Assembly: GCA_003164655.1 (NCBI GenBank)
Contig: PLTW01000163.1
Location: 10,116-25,754, forward strand
Source of the DNA: Actinomycetota bacterium
GTDB lineage: Bacteria > Actinomycetota > Thermoleophilia > UBA2241
Direction: 5' to 3'
DNA: 15,639 nt
A program made the translations under genes and the position numbers. The notes under the pieces are model-generated. The model did not search any database and was not told the DNA's origin. It saw only the letters and a program-made list of their open reading frames with translations. Positions 11,747 through 15,639 of this stretch are shown here, piece by piece; the stretch's first letter is position 1, and each line of letters starts with the position of its first letter.

Positions 11747-12661
11747 ATGGCCCAGCAGACGACCTGGCCGGCACTCGACTCGGGGGCGTGCCGCGACACC
11801 CTGACCACGCTCCATCTGTCGACGCAGGTGATCGGCAAGGTGCAGATCGCGCTGACCCCGTCCATGGCCGCGTGGGCCCAGGCGCCGCTGCGCCTCACGG
11901 CCCGCGGCCTCATGACCCAGCTCCTGTGGGCCGGCGACCGCAGCCTGTCGATCGAGTTCGACCTTACGAGTCACGAGCTGCGCTTCGACCTGAGCGACGG
12001 CGCCCGGCGGGTCATGGCGCTCGAGCCGCGGCCCGTCTGCGAGTTCTACGCCGGCGTCATGGCGGCGCTCGAGGAACTGGGCGTCGAGGTGACCATCGAC
12101 CCGATGAGCGTCGAGATGCCCGAGTCCGTGTCGTGCGCGACCGACACAAGCCACTCGAGCTGCGACCGGGACTGCCTCGCGTCTCTCTTTCAGACCTGGA
12201 CGCGCGTCGCCGCCGTGTTCGACCAGTTCCGCTCGGGTTTTCGTGGCAAGCAGACGCCCGTCGACCTCTGGTGGGGGACGTTCGACCTGTCGGTGGCGAG
12301 ATTCTCGGGCCGCGCGGCGAACCCGCCGTTCGACTGCGGCGCGATCGAGCGCGTGGCCATGGACGCCGAGCAGTCGCTGGTCGGCTTCTGGCCCGGCGAC
12401 GAGCGCTCGCCCGAACCGGCGTTCTTTGCCTACACCTACCCCAAGCCCGCCGGCGTCGAGACGGTCGCCGTGGCGCCCGCAGGCGCGTTCTGGAGCCCCG
12501 AGGCCGGCGAGTTCATCGTGCCCTACGACGTCATTCGCCGCAGCGCCGACCCGCCTGCCGCCCTGCTTTCGTTCTGCGAGTCGACCTACGCGGCCGGCGC
12601 CCGGCTGGCCGGCTGGGATCGCGACCGGCTCGAGCGCTCGCCGTCCGCGCCGCGCGGCTGA
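11747..12661 (+). CDS. DUF5996 family protein
   Basis: The 304-residue product matches DUF5996: WPALDSGACRDTLTTLHLST near the N-terminus, QVIGKVQIALTPSMAAWAQA, SIEFDLTSHELRF, the middle segment VDLWWGTFDLSVARFSGR and the end block GEFIVPYDVIRRSADPPAALLSFCESTYAAGA. There is no transmembrane helix or signal peptide, and no catalytic motif I recognise. Members are single-copy soluble proteins in actinobacteria and proteobacteria with unknown function. The ATG at 11747 has AAGGAG (11735-11740) with a six-base spacer; a longer frame to 11063 only crosses the opposite-strand msrB and UBP genes. It is divergent from the UBP gene (111 bp) and convergent with the GNAT gene (19 bp). A -10-like TACCCT lies at 11694-11699. 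Confidence 0.88.
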   Translation: MAQQTTWPALDSGACRDTLTTLHLSTQVIGKVQIALTPSMAAWAQAPLRLTARGLMTQLLWAGDRSLSIEFDLTSHELRFDLSDGARRVMALEPRPVCEFYAGVMAALEELGVEVTIDPMSVEMPESVSCATDTSHSSCDRDCLASLFQTWTRVAAVFDQFRSGFRGKQTPVDLWWGTFDLSVARFSGRAANPPFDCGAIERVAMDAEQSLVGFWPGDERSPEPAFFAYTYPKPAGVETVAVAPAGAFWSPEAGEFIVPYDVIRRSADPPAALLSFCESTYAAGARLAGWDRDRLERSPSAPRG

Positions 12662-12680
12662 CGCTCGGTCACCGTAACCT

Positions 12681-12977
12681 TCAGCCCACCACCAGGTCGG
12701 CGTACTCGGGGTGACGCTCGATGTAGGCGGCGATGAACGGGCAGCGGGGGACCACGCGCAGCCCACGCCGCCGGGCGTCGTCCAGCGCGAACTTTGCCAG
12801 GCGAGCTCCCAGACCCCGGCCTTCGTAGCGCGGCTGCACCTCGGTGTGCGGGATGGTCATCGTGTCGCCGCTCAGCGTGTAGACGGCAAGGCCGGCGAGC
12901 TCACCGTCGACGAAGAGCTCGTAGCGCCCGACGGCCGGGTTGTCGCACACCACGGCGTCTTTCCCGTCGTGCGTCAC
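12681..12977 (-). CDS. Small GNAT N-acetyltransferase (YjdJ/Gcn5-like), GTG start
   Basis: The 98-aa protein is a minimal GNAT fold of the YjdJ/N-acetyltransferase_10 class. It has YELFVDGELAGLAVYTL (19-35), TIPHTEVQPRYEGRGLGARL (41-60) with the acetyl-CoA pyrophosphate loop RGLGAR, then FALDDARRRGLRVVP and CPFIAAYIERHPEYADLV (79-96). C79 is in the place of the cysteine characteristic of this subgroup. The acceptor substrate is unknown. The GTG start overlaps the stop of the upstream marR by four bases (GTGA, 12974-12977), so translation is probably coupled and the two are one transcript. Longer in-frame extensions run over marR and lack family similarity. Confidence 0.88.
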   Translation of the reverse strand: MTHDGKDAVVCDNPAVGRYELFVDGELAGLAVYTLSGDTMTIPHTEVQPRYEGRGLGARLAKFALDDARRRGLRVVPRCPFIAAYIERHPEYADLVVG

Positions 12978-13444
12978 GTCGCGTCTCCGGCGAGGTGGCG
13001 CAGGTCGGCGCGCAGCCGCTCGACCCGCGCTTCGTCGAGCCGGCTGCCAAGGTGCTCCATGAGGCCGCAGACGAAGATCGGCGCCGCGCTTTCGAGCACC
13101 GTCGCGCCCCGCTCGGTGAGCTGCGCATAGACGACACGCCGGTCGCTTGGGCAGGCGGAGCGGACCACGAGGTCGCGCTCCTGAAGACGGTCGACCAGCC
13201 GCGTCACGCCGCTCTTGCTGAGCCGCAGCGACTCGCTCACGTCGATCATGCGCAAGCGGCGCTCGGGGGCGTCGGCGAGCAGCATGAGAAGCTCGACGTC
13301 TTCGGGCGCCAGACCGGGGCCGGCCTCGAGCAGCCGCACAAGGTGGGTGCGCACCAGGTCGGTCACCTGGGTGAGGTCGCCCCACAGAGCGACGACGGCG
13401 CGCTGGCGCCGAACGGCCGCGGCGTTATCTGGTGGCTCTTCCAT
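12974..13444 (-). CDS. MarR-family transcriptional regulator
   Basis: The 156-aa protein is of typical MarR length. It has a helical N-terminus (about 12-45), a winged-helix domain from LMLLADAP through IDVSESLRLSKSGVTRLVDR (67-86, recognition helix SKSGVTRLVDRL), a wing with CPSDRRVVYAQLTERG (98-113) and C-terminal dimer helices (about 114-156). R102/R103 are the DRR basic pair typical of the wing. Two cysteines (C98 at the wing base, C126 in the dimer helix) could make it redox-sensitive, as in OhrR-like members, but neither is at the classic N-terminal sensing position. It is divergent from the oxidoreductase gene at 13601 and co-transcribed with the GNAT gene. The ATG at 13444 is preceded by AAGGA at very short spacing. 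It probably autoregulates and controls the divergent gene. Confidence 0.92.
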   Translation of the reverse strand: MEEPPDNAAAVRRQRAVVALWGDLTQVTDLVRTHLVRLLEAGPGLAPEDVELLMLLADAPERRLRMIDVSESLRLSKSGVTRLVDRLQERDLVVRSACPSDRRVVYAQLTERGATVLESAAPIFVCGLMEHLGSRLDEARVERLRADLRHLAGDAT

Positions 13445-13476
13445 GATCCTTCTTGTACCCGCGTTTGGCCCACGTC

Positions 13477-13515
13477 AGTACCGGTCAGAATACTCCCGCA
13501 CGCAACTAGTGCGAA
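13477..13515 (-). promoter_or_regulatory. Candidate marR promoter with overlapping palindrome
   Basis: On the minus strand TTCGCA (complement of 13510-13515), a 17-bp spacer and TATTCT (complement of 13487-13492) form a reasonable promoter, giving a leader of about 36 nt. An inverted repeat AGTA-N10-TACT (13477-13494) overlaps the -10 and the predicted start. This is the usual place for an autorepressing MarR operator. The 156-bp divergent gap also feeds the gene at 13601, where a TCGCC-G-GGCGA stem (13542-13552) lies in its leader region. Confidence 0.4.
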
Positions 13516-13600
13516 GCCCCCCAGCCCGCCGCCACGATCGCCGGGCGACCGGCGGCAGGTGCGGGCACCGACCGGGCAACGACAACCAGGAGGCAGCACC

Positions 13601-14233
13601 ATGAAGATCGCCATTATCGGAGCCGGCAACGTCGGCGGGGCGCTGGCGGGCTCGATCGTACGCGCCGGCCACGACGTGACGGTGAGCTCAAGGGATCTCG
13701 CCAAGGCGCGCACCGTCGCCGAAGCGGCGGGCGGGCGGGCGGCAGCCACCAACCGCGACGCCGTGCGCGACGCCGACGTCGTCGTGCTGGCGGTGCCCTA
13801 CGGCGCCCTCGCCGACGTGGTCGACGAGCTCGGCGACGGGCTGACCGGCAAGATCGTGATCGACGCGACCAACCCGCTGCGTGCCGACTACCAGGGCCTC
13901 GCCATCGAGGGCATTTCGGCGGCCGAGCAGGTACAGGCACGCGCCAAGGGCGCCAAAGTCGTGAAGGCTTTCAACACCGCCTTCGCTTCCCGGCAGGCCG
14001 ACCCCCGTATCGACGGGGTCCAGGCCGACGGCTTTGTCGCCGCCGACGACGAGCCGGCCAAGGCCACCGTGCTCGAGCTCGTGGGTGCGATCGGCTTCAG
14101 GCCCATCGACGCCGGCCCCCTCGAAGCGGCGCGCGCCCTGGAAGCGCTGGCGTTCCTGAACATCTCGTTGCAGCTCCGCAACAACGGCGCCTGGCAGACC
14201 GCCTGGAAGCTGGTCGGTCCGCTGTCGGTGTAG
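13601..14233 (+). CDS. NAD(P)-binding, F420-dependent NADP oxidoreductase-like protein
   Basis: The 210-aa product begins MKIAIIGAGNVGGALAGSIV, a Rossmann GxGxxG loop. It continues with the second strand VTVSSRD (26-32), DVVVLAVPYGALADVV and KIVIDATNPL, and the KVVKAFNT motif of the COG2085/F420-NADP oxidoreductase group. The serine and arginine after the second strand (SSR) favour NADP(H) over NAD(H). True Fno enzymes pass hydride between F420 and NADP. Many actinobacterial relatives are uncharacterised reductases, so F420 use is not certain. AGGAGG (13588-13593) with a seven-base spacer fixes the ATG at 13601. It is divergent from marR and convergent with ogt (91-bp gap). Control by the neighbouring MarR is likely. 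Confidence 0.9.
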   Translation: MKIAIIGAGNVGGALAGSIVRAGHDVTVSSRDLAKARTVAEAAGGRAAATNRDAVRDADVVVLAVPYGALADVVDELGDGLTGKIVIDATNPLRADYQGLAIEGISAAEQVQARAKGAKVVKAFNTAFASRQADPRIDGVQADGFVAADDEPAKATVLELVGAIGFRPIDAGPLEAARALEALAFLNISLQLRNNGAWQTAWKLVGPLSV

Positions 14234-14324
14234 ATCGCGTCGCTGCGGGCTGGGCGCGCCGCCGCTGTCGCCCCGCAAGGGCGCCCGCGTCGCACCGCGG
14301 CGAAGCGCAGGCGCGCGCGCTCGG

Positions 14325-14876
14325 TCACACCCTGGTCCCGACGGCAGGCATGGCTGCCTGCCGCGGCGACCGTCTCGCCATGTCGCGACGAGCCGCCTCT
14401 GTCTCGAGCAGGCGGCGCTTGAGGGCGACCCCGCCGGCGAACCCCCGCAGGTCGCCGCGGGCGCCGATCACCCTGTGGCAGGGCAAAACGAGCGGCAGCG
14501 GGTTGCGCGCCAGAGCGGCGCCCACGGCGCGCGCCGCAGCAGGCCGGTCGATGGCTCGCGCGAGCTGCCCGTAGGTCACGGTCTCCCCGTAGCCCACGGA
14601 CCGCAGCGCCAGCCACACCCGGCGCTGAAACTCGCTCCCCTCGGGGCGCAGGGGAAGGTCGAACTCGCGCCGCCGGCCGGCGAAGTAGTCGTGGAGCTGC
14701 CGCGTCGCCTCCTCGAGCACGGCATCCGCGGCGCTCGGCTCCGTTTCTCGCGGCGCATCGCTTGCCGCGTCCGGCAGATGGATCTCGCAGAGCGCTCCGG
14801 CCCGGGCGACGAGCAGGAGCTCGCCGATCGGAGTCGTCGTGACCGCCCGCCGGGCGGTCTCTGAGCCAGTCGTCAT
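14325..14876 (-). CDS. ogt: Methylated-DNA--protein-cysteine methyltransferase (Ogt type)
   Basis: The 183-aa protein repairs O6-alkylguanine by stoichiometric transfer of the alkyl group to itself. The active-site motif is LVLPCHRVIGARGDLRGFAG (129-148), with acceptor C133. The DNA-binding helix-turn-helix region GETVTYGQLARAIDRPAAARAVGAAL precedes it, and RRVWLALRSVGYGETVTY aligns with the domain entry. The start is ATG 14876, chosen from GGGAGG five bases upstream. The frame stays open to 15008, but the extra 44 codons run through a GCATC repeat and encode Cys/Met-rich nonsense. The C-terminal 20 residues after the domain are Arg/Ala-rich. It is divergent from the ada-type gene at 15103, the same repair pathway. 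Confidence 0.96.
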   Translation of the reverse strand: MTTGSETARRAVTTTPIGELLLVARAGALCEIHLPDAASDAPRETEPSAADAVLEEATRQLHDYFAGRRREFDLPLRPEGSEFQRRVWLALRSVGYGETVTYGQLARAIDRPAAARAVGAALARNPLPLVLPCHRVIGARGDLRGFAGGVALKRRLLETEAARRDMARRSPRQAAMPAVGTRV

Positions 14877-14891
14877 CGCATCCTCCCTGGT

Positions 14892-14907
14892 TGTGACCAG
14901 CGTCACG
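14892..14907 (-). promoter_or_regulatory. CRP/FNR-like palindrome between ogt promoter and ribosome-binding site
   Basis: TGTGA-N6-TCACG matches nine of ten conserved positions of the CRP consensus TGTGA-N6-TCACA. Within it GTGAC-CAGC-GTCAC is a perfect palindrome (14893-14906). It lies just downstream of the ogt -10-like TATCGT (complement of 14916-14921), over the predicted transcription start. Binding there would be expected to repress ogt. Whether the host has a regulator of this specificity cannot be seen from the window. Confidence 0.4.
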
Positions 14908-14915
14908 GTCTCGCC

Positions 14916-14921
14916 ACGATA
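14916..14921 (-). promoter_or_regulatory. -10 element of ogt
   Basis: On the minus strand TATCGT fits TANNNT and gives a start near 14909 and a leader of about 33 nt carrying the GGGAGG ribosome-binding site. The region where a -35 would be expected (GCCTCG, complement of 14939-14944) is poor and borders the GCATC repeat, so an activator or alternative sigma factor may be needed. Confidence 0.4.
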
Positions 14922-14942
14922 CGCGCCGCGCCGCATCGCGAG

Positions 14943-14977
14943 GCATCGCATCGCATCGCATCGCATCGCATCGCATC
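14943..14977. repeat. Pentanucleotide microsatellite, seven perfect GCATC copies
   Basis: Seven uninterrupted GCATC units occupy 14943-14977 in the 226-bp divergent region between ogt (start 14876) and the ada-type gene (start 15103). A stray copy lies at 14933-14937. On the minus strand each unit provides an ATG, in three rotating frames. Its edge sits where the ogt -35 should be. A tract of seven perfect five-base units is prone to slippage, and each change moves spacing by five bases, about half a helical turn. Confidence 0.97.
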
Positions 14978-15090
14978 GATCGCCATGATGGTCGCACCGC
15001 GCGGGCACCCCGTCCGGCGGGTTTCGGCCGGCACTGCCCGGGGTGAACGAGCCCGGCCGATTCTCGCCAGTCTCCTCGCGACGAGCCGGT

Positions 15091-15096
15091 TAGAAT
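15091..15096 (+). promoter_or_regulatory. -10 element of a leaderless-type start (ada-type gene)
   Basis: TAGAAT is followed by exactly six bases (CAACCC) and the ATG at 15103. No Shine-Dalgarno is present. The geometry is identical to that at 36 and 2884. No E. coli-type Ada box (AAAGCGCA) was found in the 226-bp divergent region. Confidence 0.6.
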
Positions 15097-15102
15097 CAAC
15101 CC

Positions 15103-15639
15103 ATGCAGCCGGACTTCGAGACCGCCTACCGAAGCATGCAAAGCCGCGACGCGCGCTTCGACGGCTGGTTCTTCGTGGCCGTCACCACCACCGGGATCTA
15201 TTGCCGGCCGAGCTGCCCGGCCACGACCCCGCGCCGCGAGAACGTGCGCTTCTACCCCACCGCAGCCGCGGCCCAGACGGCCGGCTTCAGGGCCTGCCTG
15301 CGTTGCCGGCCCGACGCCGTGCCGGGCTCGCCGCAGTGGAACCTGCGCGCCGACGTAGCCGGGCGAGCGATGCGCCTGATCGCCGACGGCGTAGTCGACC
15401 GCGAAGGTGTCGAGGGGCTCGCGCGACGGCTCTCCTACAGCCCCCGTCACCTGCGCCGCTTGCTCACGGAGCAGCTCGGGGCAGGGCCGCTCGACCTCGC
15501 CAGAGCCCAGCGCGCCCAGACGGCCCGCCTGCTGATCGAAACGACCGCCGTGCCCTTTGGCGATGTGGCCTTCGCGGCCGGCTTTGCCAGTCTGCGGCAG
15601 TTCAATGACACCGTGCGGGCGGTCTACTCGCTGAACCCG
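15103..15639 (+). CDS. Ada-type alkylation-response protein, AraC HTH (partial, runs off window)
   Basis: The frame stays open for 179 codons to the window edge. Residues 14-75 are the Ada N-terminal metal-binding domain: RDARFDGWFFVAVTTTGIYC, then C34, C38, C65 and C68. Their spacing equals that of C38/C42/C69/C72 in E. coli Ada, so C34 is the expected methyl-phosphotriester acceptor. An AraC-type double helix-turn-helix follows (about 82-176; ARRLSYSPRHLRRLLTEQLG and DVAFAAGFASLRQFND). Methylation of the N-terminal zinc site would turn the protein into an activator. In this family with this length and neighbourhood the C-terminus is often an AlkA-type 3-methyladenine glycosylase, or sometimes an Ogt domain. 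A separate ogt across the divergent region makes AlkA the more likely fusion, but the sequence ends too soon to tell. The ATG at 15103 is set by the leaderless -10 geometry. Confidence 0.93.
   Translation, partial: MQPDFETAYRSMQSRDARFDGWFFVAVTTTGIYCRPSCPATTPRRENVRFYPTAAAAQTAGFRACLRCRPDAVPGSPQWNLRADVAGRAMRLIADGVVDREGVEGLARRLSYSPRHLRRLLTEQLGAGPLDLARAQRAQTARLLIETTAVPFGDVAFAAGFASLRQFNDTVRAVYSLNP

Noticed and set aside
11747..12661. Minus-strand open frame of 357 codons antisense to the DUF5996 gene
   Set aside because: It is His/Arg/Gly-rich with no family match, whereas the + frame has a proper ribosome-binding site and DUF5996 blocks along its whole length.
14943..14977. CRISPR array
   Set aside because: The units are five bases with no spacers, and no cas gene is present. 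It is a microsatellite.
14877..15008. N-terminal extension of Ogt through the GCATC repeat (start at 15008)
   Set aside because: GGGAGG lies five bases before ATG 14876 and the domain begins soon after. The extension encodes a Cys/Met/Arg repeat unlike any Ogt and would make the gene frame-dependent on repeat number.
13888..15450. 520-codon minus-strand open frame across the oxidoreductase, ogt and ada genes
   Set aside because: All three real genes are well supported in other frames. The frame has no family match and passes through the GCATC repeat.

Overview
The window is GC-rich (roughly 70% by eye) and packed with chromosomal genes on both strands. It carries no integrase, transposase, phage structural gene, tRNA, rRNA or CRISPR array that I could recognise. 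The gene families (DUF5131, UBP zinc finger, DUF5996, small GNAT, COG2085 oxidoreductase, two polyprenyl-phosphate-type glycosyltransferases, XpaC-TelA), the GC content and the frequent TANNNT-N6-ATG leaderless-type starts suggest a high-GC actinomycete-like bacterium. Thermoleophilia or a relative is possible, but the phylum call is inference and the class is a guess.

Layout. 36-812 (+) is a DUF5131/Gp37-Gp68 protein with a three-Cys motif. A 42-nt hairpin separates it from a minus-strand group: a 71-aa zinc ribbon (950-1165), a zinc-ribbon/single-TM/exported-domain protein (1292-1951) and an acidic HEAT-like protein (2057-2884). Divergent from these is a two-gene operon, an XpaC-family membrane protein with an N-terminal zinc-ribbon-like module (3148-4140) and TelA/YaaN (4237-5469). 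A 36-bp-period repeat separates telA from a convergent PLP-dependent Orn/Lys/Arg decarboxylase (5562-7091, -). A 328-bp non-coding stretch with hairpin potential follows, then a GT87-like integral membrane glycosyltransferase (7420-8817, +), convergent with a GT39-like one (8829-10532, -). After a 317-bp non-coding stretch with a strong hairpin comes a minus-strand pair, UBP zinc finger then MsrB (11635 to 10850). A DUF5996 gene (11747-12661, +) converges on a translationally coupled marR-GNAT pair (13444 to 12681, -). marR is divergent from an F420/NADP-oxidoreductase-like gene (13601-14233, +). The window ends with a divergent DNA-alkylation repair pair, ogt (14876-14325, -) and an ada-type gene (15103 to the edge, +). 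Their shared upstream region carries seven perfect GCATC repeats and a CRP-like palindrome.

How the genes fit together. Three themes are visible: envelope or toxic-anion functions (zinc-ribbon membrane proteins, XpaC-TelA, two lipid-linked-sugar glycosyltransferases), polyamine synthesis (decarboxylase), and chemical-damage repair (MsrB for oxidised methionine, Ogt and Ada for alkylated DNA, a MarR-linked reductase). The least conventional items are the zinc-ribbon-XpaC architecture, the repeated leaderless promoter geometry, the GCATC microsatellite beside the ogt promoter, and the potentially structured segment 7212-7334.
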